From Orbilia blumenaviensis (Eukaryota; Ascomycota; Orbiliomycetes; Orbiliales; Orbiliaceae): 64,000 nucleotides of DNA. Positions 47,500 to 56,699 of this stretch are shown here, piece after piece; the stretch's first letter is position 1; every line of letters begins with the position of its first letter. The translations under genes and the position numbers were made by a program. The notes under the pieces were generated by a model. It was given only the letters and a program-made list of their open reading frames with translations. It made no database searches and was not told the origin of the DNA. The DNA lies in contig JAVHNS010000001.1 in NCBI GenBank assembly GCA_036872755.1, positions 2,294,001 to 2,358,000 of the forward strand, in the 5' to 3' direction.

Positions 47500-48963
47500 A
47501 TGTCCTCAAGAAAGAAGGTCTTACTCAAGGTATGCATGCCTGTGCCCGCCCTTTCGTGCTTCACATCCTCCCTCCCTCGCCGCAATCTCACCCGACCACC
47601 TTTTATTGGAGCCTTCCCAGGGAACACACATAGCTCGTGCCTCCTGCCCACCGTTTGCCATGTCCCTCCCTGCCCTCCTGCTCTTTACCCATAGATGAGA
47701 AGAAATAAAAAAAGGAAAGAGAAAGAAAGAAAGAAAGAAGAAAAGATGATATGATATGATGAGAGTACTATCTATACACATTTATACATTCCGGAACGAA
47801 CGAAACCATGGAATCCTGGCTGCCGCTCTCAATTTTCTATTCTTCTTCCTCTTCTTCTATTACTACTACTTCTAGTTCTTCTTTCACCTATTATATTTCT
47901 TTTTTTTTTCTTTTCTTTTACATCTTCAACTGGACTAACATATTCACCAAATCACGAATTCGTCTACGTGCGAATTTGCTTCTTGCCATTTGTGACAACA
48001 CCTACAGAACAAGAATTCTGACTACAAGTTGAAGGTCATCATTCTAGGCGATAGCGGTGTAGGAAAGACCTCATTGATGAATCAATATGTAAGCTTTTTT
48101 CCCTTGCCAATTTCTTTTATCTCCGTTAGAGAAGGTATATCATACCTATCTCCAGAATCTTTGTCTTTTTTATTATTAGATAAATCTTTGAATGGAAACT
48201 GACCGATTGCCTTCTTTTTTCCTTATCTACGACGGGATAACAGGTCAACAAGAAGTTCAGCGCTTCTTACAAAGCCACCATTGGCGCAGATTTTCTCACA
48301 AAGGAAGTCTTGGTCGACGATAGGCTGGTCACCATGCAGGTTCGTTTGCGCCCCCCACCTCCCCGCAGACATCTCATCAAATGCCTTTAACCCCCACGGA
48401 ACATCCCCAAAACTAAACACCCTTCTTCAACTCCAATAGATCTGGGATACAGCCGGTCAGGAACGCTTCCAATCCCTCGGTGTAGCCTTCTATCGCGGCG
48501 CCGATTGCTGCGTCCTTGTCTACGACGTCAACAACCAAAAGTCGTTCGACACCCTCGATTCCTGGCGGGACGAGTTCTTAATACAAGCTTCCCCTCGGGA
48601 TGCAGATTCGTTTCCCTTCGTTGTAATTGGTAACAAAATCGATGTGGACGATGGGAAGAGGCAGGTGCCGCAGAAGAGGGCTATGACGTTCTGTCAGAGT
48701 AAAGGCAATCTGCCCTATTTCGAGACCAGTGCGAAGGAGGCAATCAATGTTGAGCAGGCCTTTGAAGGTATGTTATATATTACCTTATATTATGTAAAAA
48801 CTCGTTATAGGAGAGCCTGTTGATGCTGATGTTAGGGATTTCGGCAGTGATTGCGAGGCACGCATTGGCCCAGGAGGAAGCTGAGGAATATACCGGCGAT
48901 TTTGGAGCATCTACCATTGTCGATATCGGAGCCGACGCTGATAGAGACGGGTGTGCCTGTTAG
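47500..48963 (+). CDS. YPT7: Ypt7/Rab7 vacuolar small GTPase
   Basis: Rab GTPase of late endosomes and vacuoles; recruits HOPS. Exons are 47500-47529, 48035-48088, 48244-48339, 48440-48767 and 48848-48963, 207 residues. [10 protein letters not shown] is followed by [13 protein letters not shown] (P loop near 15-22), [18 protein letters not shown] (switch I), [13 protein letters not shown] near 62 (switch II), NKID and ETSAKEA, and the C-terminus CAC for double geranylgeranylation. The first exon is 30 nt and the first intron about 505 nt, far above the local norm. Two in-frame acceptors (CAAG at 48028, GAAG at 48034) would differ by Leu-Lys; the second gives the canonical length. The last exon also has two in-frame acceptors, and the CAG at 48847 gives the canonical FEVIARHAL. 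Confidence 0.96.
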
Positions 48964-49647
48964 AAGTGGTAATATCGGGGCTGGAACGAGGCCGTGGATC
49001 TAGACGCATGTTGATCACATATCGATAAGGGGCTGAAGAACAGAAATCCATGAAAATGGCAGGTCGTTGTGCCTGCCTGGGTATATATTATCCTCCCTGG
49101 AGTTGTAAAGGTGGCCACAGGGAACCCAGTTGAAGATTGAACGAAATAATGATGAATTACTGGCAGTTTAAGCACGCTTGCTTATTCTCTTTCCCTATTT
49201 TCCTTTTTTGTTCGGCTTGCATTCGCTGCTCTTTCCTCGTTTTCTTTTTATTTCTTTTCTTTCCGGTATATACCCTCGTCACCTGCAATGCTATATTCTT
49301 TTGTTTTGTTTTGTTTTTTCCCTCTCGCAGTTTGGTCATTTGGATCCATGGATATGCTTATTATTCTTTTTTATACTATTACTACTACTACATTTAAACC
49401 CCTTTGTACTGTGAATTTCAAGGGTTTTGGGTGTTTTCCCGGGGGTCTAGTGGTTATTGTTAATTCCTACTATACTACTACCGCTACTTTCTAGTCTCGG
49501 GACTCCACTAGTGCTTATATACCTAGGTATTTACTGCTAAGAACTTATTTTTTTACCAAATATGAACCCCCAATATAATCTCTTTATAGACGATATTGTG
49601 GTCTAGTGGAGCTTGGAGAGCTCTTACGTAAGTCGCCTTTAGAAGCT

Positions 49648-49688
<41 letters not shown>

Positions 49689-50270
49689 CCGATGGGGTTC
49701 TTTGTGATCCATGGGTTTGATCGATGATCCCTGGCCTCGTGGACCATGGAGGGTGCGAGCTAGTTACCTAGCTCCGGGATATAAACAAGCTTGTTTCCCC
49801 CCCCCGTGTGTAATTTACGTCAAAGGCTTGTTTATAGCTTGCCTGTGGTTTAGGTATGCAAGGTGAACCCATGGCCATGACATTAAGCCGGTGGGGTACC
49901 TGAGTAGCATTTTAGATTTTTAGGATGGTATGGTACTCGGTACCTATAGTATTTATACCCTTCTTCTTCTTTGGCTCGGGTTTGTACCTATCTGATCTAT
50001 ATATGCATCTGTATCTGCATCTGTAATAGATGCATGGGTGCTTCTGCCCCTCCTTCTTTCTACCTAAGTACCCAATTAAGGTACCTACCCCCCCCCCCTC
50101 CTCATGAGAGATCCCTCGATAATAAGTACCTCTCAGTGCACAAAATGATTTCGGTATCCATGGATTACAAACTGAATACTTACCTAGCTTTGCAAGATAT
50201 ACCTCAGCAGGTATAACAGCACAAATGTCAATATCAACATATCATAACCCCATATATGTATAAAATTAAC
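48964..50270. other. Gene-free repeat-rich stretch after YPT7
   Basis: About 1.3 kb. Contains the YPT7 3' end, a run of 39 T (49650-49688), several CCCCC runs and recurrent TACCTA(G)GTA-type short palindromes (for example near 49521). No coding signal. Confidence 0.55.
49650..49688 (+). repeat. Poly-T tract, 39 nt
   Basis: Uninterrupted T run, the longest homopolymer in the window, at the left edge of the repeat-rich stretch. Read on the minus strand it is a 39-nt A run. Confidence 0.95.
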
Positions 50271-50398
50271 GGTCCAAGTCGGATTCGAACCGACACCTTG
50301 ACTAGACGTCTCTAACACGCTCTTGATTAAACCCCCAGTGGAAGTAAATCTCGGCAATAGAATTGTCATTTGCAATGGCCCCTCCAGAGAGCAGGACC
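50271..50398 (-). tRNA. tRNA-like element 1 (probable pseudogene)
   Basis: On the minus strand the 3' part has a perfect T arm, GTCGG-TTCGAAT-CCGAC, with the pol III B box GGTTCGAATCC. It is followed by TTGGACC, which mostly pairs with GGTCCTG about 120 nt upstream. A T run 8-12 nt after the end could terminate pol III. The middle is too long for an intron-free tRNA and I cannot fold a clear anticodon arm. Confidence 0.4.
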
Positions 50399-50502
50399 TT
50401 CCTTAAATGTATTTATATATATATTGGGGTATGATAGACTGAAATGCGATGTGTTACGTGCGTGCGAGTCGGGCGAAAGAGAATGGGGGAATGGAAAACT
50501 CA

Positions 50503-50554
50503 AAGAAGAAGAAGAAGAAGAAGAAGAAGAAGAAGAAGAAGAAGAAGAAGAAGA
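50503..50554 (+). repeat. (GAA)n microsatellite
   Basis: About 17 GAA/AAG units in the spacer between tRNA-like elements 1 and 2. Its translation gives a false Glu-rich or Ser-rich open frame on either strand. Confidence 0.95.
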
Positions 50555-50582
50555 GTGTGTAACCATATAAAAATAAAATAAC

Positions 50583-50697
50583 GGTCCAGGTCGGAATCGA
50601 ACCGACACTCTCGAATTAGCGTTCTGTAATTTCTTGATAAACCCCCAGGTAAATCTCGAAGTAGAGGAGCCGTACGATTGCCTCCCAGAGCTGGACC
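50583..50697 (-). tRNA. tRNA-like element 2 (probable pseudogene)
   Basis: Acceptor halves GGTCCAG and CTGGACC pair over all 7 bp, and the T arm GTCGG-TTCGATT-CCGAC is perfect. The span is 115 nt, so about 40 nt of intron-like sequence would be needed. It aligns over its length with element 3. A T-rich pol III-type terminator (TTATTTTATTTTTA) lies just downstream on the minus strand. An anticodon arm is not convincing. Confidence 0.45.
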
Positions 50698-50891
50698 CTT
50701 TTCAAGTATATTTCTATATTGGAAGGTTTAATGTAGGTGGGTATTTAATTGTGAAGTGCACATGTGTGCGTGCGTGTGTGTTTGAGGGTTGGAGGCCTTC
50801 TTTAAATGGATTGTATATATTTGGGTATGATATACTGAAATGCGAGGCGAAAGAGAAGAAGAGTATGGAACCATATATATATAAAAATAAC

Positions 50892-51006
50892 GGTCCAGGT
50901 CGGAATCGAACCGACGCCCTTGCATCAGCTTTCTAATAAATTCTTGATAAACCCCAGGTAAATCTCGAAGTAGAAGAAGCCTACCATTGCCTCCCAGAGC
51001 TAGACC
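50892..51006 (-). tRNA. tRNA-like element 3 (intron-containing tRNA-Arg(UCU)-like, or pseudogene)
   Basis: Acceptor GGTCTAG pairs with CTGGACC (one G-U), the T arm is perfect, and AGGC...GCTT around AATGGTAG could be a D arm. GGCTT and AAGCT can form an anticodon stem. Around them CTTCTA plus A would give a normal loop with anticodon UCU (Arg) if about 39 nt were spliced out after position 37. The variable region would then be about 11 nt, longer than usual for Arg. TTATTTTTATA follows as a possible terminator. Confidence 0.45.
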
Positions 51007-51358
51007 CTTTTCAAGTAGATTTCTATATTGGAAGATAAGTGCAGGTGGGTATTTAATTGTGATGTGCACATGTGTGTGCGTGTGTGTGAGGGTTGGAGGA
51101 AAAGGGAAGGAAAAAGAGGGAGTATATATACACCTAGCTTATGTAATGTATGGTTGAGGACGGTTGCCGTTAATTGGATCGTTAGGAGGTATCACGGCCA
51201 AATACGCATATATGCACTTTTGAGCGGTTGAGTCATGAAGACCCACACGCACACCCCCCAAAAAAGAAAGATATATTATATGTACCTCCTTAACTACCGA
51301 AACACTGGATAAGTCTTCAAAAAAGTATCCAGATAGGTTATAAGCTTAAGTATTTTAT

Positions 51359-51425
51359 GGACGAGGGCGGAATCGAACCGTCTTCGCTACGGATTTACGG
51401 TCCGAAGGATATCCATTACAGGTCC
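51359..51425 (-). tRNA. tRNA-like element 4 (Tyr GUA-like, degenerate)
   Basis: 67 nt. A hairpin CGGA-CCGTAAA-TCCG has a 7-nt loop with GTA in the anticodon position, but the universal U before the anticodon is C. The T arm is GACGG-TTCGATT-CCGCC (one mismatch). Acceptor halves GGACC and CGTCC pair only partly. The D arm is reduced to a 5-nt loop, ATGGA. No T run follows closely. Confidence 0.4.
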
Positions 51426-51988
51426 TGTAGATTTTTATCTTATTGTTGATTCTGACACTGATAGATTTGTTATATATGCCAAAAAACATAATTACATAAT
51501 ACATGGTCTCCACCTCAGGCCTAGCAGCATCGTCGCGTCGACATATATGCATACTAGGTAATACTACCTAGGTAACTACTTAGGCAGTATACGTATACCT
51601 TCAAGGTGTATCATCGATAGAGAGCAGAGTATTATTTCAAATTGTAGTTGATTTAGAATTAATCACACTTAGGCAAGCCGACATCGAATTTCTAGATATA
51701 GATCCCTTGGACTGGGCCTAAGCATGTACCAGCCTACTGTATATGCAGTGGGCATCAAAAAAAAAAAAAAAAAATAATAATAAAAAAAATTAAAATTAAA
51801 ATTACAGACATCTTATACCCACTCACGCAGCATGCATGTTCTACTAACTACCTAGGTACCTAGTACCTAGGGAGTTACATGCAAATAACTATTAAACGCA
51901 ATTGAAGGCAGAACAACTACCAAGTGCCTGGATTTAAAATATCGAACCGATGCTATGTATACCAAAGCAGTTAACCAGTTAAATAAAT

Positions 51989-52093
51989 GGCCAGCGGCGG
52001 AATCGAACCGTCACCCGGTGATTTAGTCCCACCGGAGCACAACCAGAAGATATGACTACCGAGTCGGATCACGTGCACAACCAGTGCAAGGCC
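51989..52093 (-). tRNA. tRNA-like element 5 (CUA loop, degenerate)
   Basis: 105 nt between GGCCTTG and GCTGGCC, which pair partly. A small hairpin GCAC-TGGTT-GTGC stands where a D arm should be. A second hairpin GGTGG-GACTAAA-TCACC has a 7-nt loop with CTA in the anticodon position, the pattern of an amber-reading tRNA, but the base before it is A instead of U. The T arm has the full B box. Confidence 0.38.
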
Positions 52094-52271
52094 TTGGGAT
52101 TTCACCACTTAGCTAGCTATAGCGTCAGTATACTGCCAATACTATATAGTATATATATATATATATATACAACATCACTCGAGGACTCAAGATATAGACG
52201 GTATATATATGTACCGAGGTATGCAATGGATAAACGAAAATAAAACATCGATACTGGGTGAATATTTGAAT

Positions 52272-52342
52272 GGTCCCAGACGGAGTCGAACCGTCTCGCC
52301 GTTCATAGAATACTAATGTACGGCGGCCGCCAGGGTAGGGCC
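52272..52342 (-). tRNA. tRNA-like element 6 (degenerate)
   Basis: 71 nt. GGCCCTA and TGGGACC pair with one mismatch, the T arm GACGG-TTCGACT-CCGTC is perfect, and CGCCGT pairs with ACGGCG around a 17-nt loop too long for a standard anticodon arm. A reduced D-like loop CTGGC is present. Confidence 0.38.
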
Positions 52343-52492
52343 TTTAATTCCTCAGCTGGCGCCTATAGACATCGGTATCTGTACGTATACAGCCTTTAAG
52401 TAGGTAGGACATAATATACATATGGATATATAAATAGTCAGACGTAAAAATATCATACCTATACTATACATTTAAGAAAACGGGATATGTGT

Positions 52493-52559
52493 GGTCCCAG
52501 ACGGACTCGAACCGTCACACCGCGCCAGACAGCAGCACGGCGGCCGCCATGGCAGGGCC
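52493..52559 (-). tRNA. tRNA-like element 7 (degenerate)
   Basis: 67 nt. Closely related to element 6 at both ends (GGCCCTG, TGGGACC) but different in the middle. Perfect T arm with GTTCGAGTCC; D-like hairpin GCC-ATGGC-GGC; anticodon region CCG/CGG with a 15-nt loop. Confidence 0.38.
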
Positions 52560-52650
52560 TTTTCGGTGGCATCGGTATATAAGATAGAAACACACCGCCC
52601 ATCGTCTCTGCAAAATATAATATCGGCATCGGCTTACCATCGACATGTAT

Positions 52651-52712
52651 GGACCCAGACGGAATCGAACCGTCGCGCCGGAGTAAGGTCCGGGGGCAAC
52701 CATTGCGAGGCC
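52651..52712 (-). tRNA. tRNA-like element 8 (degenerate)
   Basis: 62 nt. Ends GGCCTCG and TGGGTCC pair imperfectly. D-like hairpin GCA-ATGGT-TGC, anticodon-region hairpin CCGGA-CCTTAC-TCCGG with a 6-nt loop, and a perfect T arm GACGG-TTCGATT-CCGTC. Too short and with a short loop for a normal tRNA. Confidence 0.38.
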
Positions 52713-54449
52713 TTCTTTCGTGTTATCGACAGAATACGTACTGACATACATCATCTCGAGCTAGAGGGACTAACCTCAGCTGTCTGATGCAGGGAGAATA
52801 AGGTTATTTATACGTAGCTACATGGAAGCCGGACATTATGCAAGCAAGCAAGTAAGCAAGCAAGCAAGCAAACTATGGACTCAAACGGCTGCATATAACG
52901 TTAGGTAACAGCTTTGTCGGCACTTATCAGAATGGTATTAGGCTTGCGCTGTTCCGGATGGGTTAACCGTTCGGTTTGCATGGACATGCACACCCGACAG
53001 CGCGGCTTGTTTGAGGCTGCGGAGCCGATGTCAGAGTCTTATCATGGCTATATCAGATCACAAGCTGTGCGAGCTAACCAGCTGCTAAGGCTAAAAGACT
53101 GAAAAGAGCGAAAGGATGGGTGTTAATTACTATGTATGAGGGCCGCGCGGGAATTTAATTTTCTTTGGCAAAAGGGGGGGCTTTCGACTTGAAGGACCTG
53201 TTTCGGCTTTCGGCTTGGGCTGCCACCTCAATAATATTAATTGCTGAACCTCATCCGTATGATGACCTCAATCCATGAACTATTCAAATTCTATCATTCG
53301 AACACCTCGTCGAAAGAAAACCCCTCCCGCTGGCTGATCGATCGATTGCATTGATCACGCATCTTTACCCCGCAGGTTCGAGATATATACAATACAGTCT
53401 AGCAGCTGAAATTTGAGGTGCCACAGAAAGTTGGTCACAACCACCACCACCACAACCATCACACGGTCCACCTGCGCATGCATCCAACAGCTCCGGTCAA
53501 ACTGTAGTCGAATCAGAAATCCAATTTATCCTTTTTTACCTTCCCCTCCCCCTCGAGCTCCGGTTCCCGCGATCTTGATCTAAAACAGAATAGAATAAGA
53601 ACAAGAACGGCAGCCGGGGTCAGCTGCATCCGCCATTCGACGCTGCAGCCTTTAATAATCTTTGTCAAGTATCGCTTTGGCTGTCCGATTAGTGGTTCCC
53701 GTTTTATGCAAGGCTCCGAAGTGGTGGCATCTTGGGATTGATGTTCCTTCTTTTCTTTTCCTTCTTTTTTCTTTCATCATCGACATCCTCCATCCGAGTC
53801 TCGTGCGCATTTCGCTTCCCCCACCCGCTCCAGATCCAAAGCCTCGAGACCCGATTCTGAAACCTTAGAGATTTCTTTTTTCTCTCTCTCTTTCTGCTGT
53901 CGCTGGTTGTAACTCTGTGCGTGTACGGTGACCTGACCTGACCATCCGACACTTTTTGTCGACGCCCCGACGCTCCTCTATCACCTTCGACAGAATACCG
54001 AGATTCCCCACGCTAGTCACCACTTAGGGTAGATACTTATCTATACTAGTACTTACGCTACTATAGTATACTACCTAGCTACTAGTATACTACTGCTACT
54101 ACTCCATCGACGGGGGTACCATATCATATCACATCAGATCAGATCATATCGTATCATATCATATCATTCATCCATCCACTCGTTCTGTCTTACATGTACC
54201 TGTACATGTGCATGTTCAGTATCCCACTCCTTTCGACCACCCCACCCGACACCGGCAGGCCCGCCCTTCGACGAGCTTAATAGATCGCTCACCGCAAGAA
54301 ACCAAGTAACCAAGAACTCAAATGACCCACCCTGCATTCTGATTCTAGAAATCAAAACGGGAAAAAACTCTACGCACAAGGTCGTTTATTCCGAGCCCGA
54401 CCTCTTCTGACTTCCCAAAACCATCCTTGCCCGTTAAATTCAAATAAAG
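52713..54449. other. Gene-free stretch with short repeats
   Basis: About 1.7 kb. Contains AAGC repeats (52841-52872), TACTA/TAGTA patches near 54040-54105 and an ATATC-type repeat (54121-54168). No protein or RNA gene is supported. The right end should be the promoter of the transporter gene. Confidence 0.55.
54121..54168 (+). repeat. ATATC/AGATC pentanucleotide repeat
   Basis: About nine imperfect five-base units of ATATC, ACATC, AGATC and GTATC type, about 330 bp before the transporter coding frame. Confidence 0.85.
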
Positions 54450-56699
54450 GTGGCTCCCTCACCCATCTCAACCTCTCCCTCCCCTTCGTCATCTTCCAAC
54501 TACCGTTGGAAAGCTGTTCCGGACTCACCACCTCCCCCTCCACCTCCTCCAAAGGACGACCTTCCGACCTCGAGACCGCCTGCTTTCGCTGGAGTAGTAG
54601 TTGGGAGTAGTGGTGCCAGGCCTGGTCACCAGAACAACTACATCCGACCTCTCCCCCCACCTCCTCCTCCTAGGGATCACCAATATCAACAGCATCAACA
54701 TCAACACCAACACCAACAACAACGTCCAACCCATATCTTCGGGTTTGTCCCACAGTCCCATGACCGGTACCGTGACGACTCGTTCGACCGAAGACTCAGA
54801 CTCCCACCCCGTCCGTCCCAGATAACAGAAGAAGTCGAATTAGAATACATCAAACATAAGAAATCACAAAATAATAATAATCCTAGTTATCATCCGGACG
54901 GATCCACGAACTCAGCTACGACCATGGGCCGCTACGAAGAAGATGAAGAAAGCGGCGGCATGGACGAGCGAGAACGACTGGTGCGGGACGATCGATCGGT
55001 TGCTTCCGGCGAAGTCATCGTCGAGGGTCCTCGACGGTACTTCGGTGGCCTTTCCAGGCGGGCGTTTGGTATTGCGTTATTGTTGATGGTGGTCACGCTA
55101 TGGGTTACCTCGAGCTTTTTGGTTAGCGTGAGTAAACATGGATAAAACCTAACCTGCCTGATTTGGTTTTTTTTCTCTCTTTCGAGGAGCGAGGTCCGGG
55201 GGGGAAACAAAGCTTCACAAGAGCTACACGGAAGCTTGTAATAAGCTAAGGTCGACAACTAAAAGAGACGGAATTAATATTTTTAAGAAGAACTTCTGTC
55301 TTGGATTTCTAATTATTTGTTCTATTGTTTAAAGCGTTAAAGTTATATCTTGAATGCTGATGAGAAAATTATTCATTCTCAATAGCATATCTTTACGGAC
55401 GACTCGTATGTTAAGCCGTACCTAGTGGTATACCTTAGCACATCGTCGTTTACGGTCTACTTGATCCCGTGGGGAATCAAGCAAATATACAGAAACGCCA
55501 ATGTGCGGAGGTGGTTAAGACTTGTGCCGCTGGTCAGGGGGAAGTCGAGGTTGGATACGAGGTATACGAGGTTAGACGATGACGAATATGACGATGAAGA
55601 AGAGGAAACAGACGATGGCCCTGTCAGTGAGAAGTTGAATACCAGGGAGACGATGCGGTTGAGTGCCCAGTTTTGTCTACTTTGGTTTGTGGTATGTTGC
55701 CTCTTTTCTTTTCCCTTTTCTTTTTCTCTAGGGTTTTAGGTTAATGCTAAGATATTATTATGAAAAAGGCAAATTGGTTTGCTGGTGCATGCCTGGAGTA
55801 TACCAGCGTAGCATCGACTACCATCCTCTCTGCCACATCATCGATTTTTACATTGATCTTTGGCGCATTATACCAAGTTGAACGTTTTTCATGGGCCAAG
55901 CTCGCTTCCATCATCGTCTCTATGACCGGTGTTGTCCTAATCTCTAAAGCCGATGCTTCGAAAGGAGATGGAAGCTCTGGATCTGGAACTCCAAGCAATG
56001 TTCAAAAGTCGCACAGTGCTGCTGAAACCCTTCTTGGCGATGGAATGGCGCTCCTGGGCGCACTTATTTATGGCCTATACACTGTGCTGCTCAAAGTTAG
56101 GATCGGGCATGAGAGTAGAGTCAGCATGCAACTATTCTTCGGATTCGTGGGACTTTTTAACTTCCTTTGCCTTTGGCCTGGCCTTGTGATCTTGCATTAC
56201 ACTGGCTATGAAAAGTTTGAGCTTCCGCCGACGACAGGTGTTTACTGTGTTATCTTTGTGAGTATACCCTTCCCCTACCCTATACCCTATACCCTATACC
56301 CTACAACTAAACTATGTTTGCTAACCAACCGCATAGATAAATTGTTGTATTACTGTCGTCTCAGACTTCTGCTGGGTCTTTGCAATGATGTACACAACCC
56401 CCGTGATCGTAACCGTTGGGTTAAGCTTGAGCATCCCAATGGCACTCTTCGGCGACGTCATCATCTCCAGCCTGAAACTGTCATGGACATACTGGATCGG
56501 TGCCGCTTTGGTATTCGGTGCATTCTTTGTGGTGAATAACAGTGTGGGTGATGATGAGCTGCTCGAGGTTTCAGGTGTGGCGGCGGCGGCAGGAGCGGGC
56601 TCTGCGGCTGCTATGGATCCCGAGGAGAGTGATGAAGACCGACGGCGGAGTCGGGTATTCGAACGTGATGTTGTCTATGGTGGAGGACGCATCTTTTAA
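54450..56699 (+). CDS. SLC35F5/YML018C-type vacuolar membrane transporter
   Basis: Drug/metabolite transporter superfamily (EamA fold); substrate not known. Exons are 54450-55127, 55386-55691, 55769-56257 and 56337-56699, up to 611 residues. The N-terminal 200 residues are disordered, with poly-Pro and Gln/His runs, but contain conserved-looking YRWKAVPDSP and EEVELEYIKHKK, so this part is coding. Ten or so membrane helices follow: IALLLMVVTLWVTSSFLVS, YLVVYLSTSSFTVYLIPWG, LSATSSIFTLIFGALYQVE, GMALLGALIYGLYTVLLK, FFGFVGLFNFLCLWPGLV, SDFCWVFAMMYTTPVIV, YWIGAALVFGAFFVVN. The frame begins after a stop and its first usable codon at 54450 is GTG. No in-frame ATG occurs before 54925 (MGRYEEDEESGG). 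The true start is therefore an unseen short 5' exon, or translation begins at 54925. Confidence 0.85.
56272..56304 (+). repeat. (CCCTATA)n repeat inside transporter intron 3
   Basis: Four to five copies of a CCCTA/CCCTATA unit within the intron at 56258-56336, just after the GTGAGT donor. It resembles telomere-type repeats but has seven bases and is short. Confidence 0.9.

Noticed and set aside
50366..50608. Ser-rich or Glu-rich open frames over the GAA repeat
   Set aside because: Pure translation of a trinucleotide microsatellite, with no ATG-supported gene around it.
50271..51006. CRISPR-like array
   Set aside because: Repeats are about 310 bp apart and derive from tRNA-like units; no short regular repeat-spacer pattern and a eukaryotic context.
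51359..52712. A working stop-codon suppressor tRNA system
   Set aside because: CUA-like and other loops are present, but the U before the anticodon is missing and acceptor stems are poor. Coding genes in the window end normally. Reported only as a low-confidence observation.
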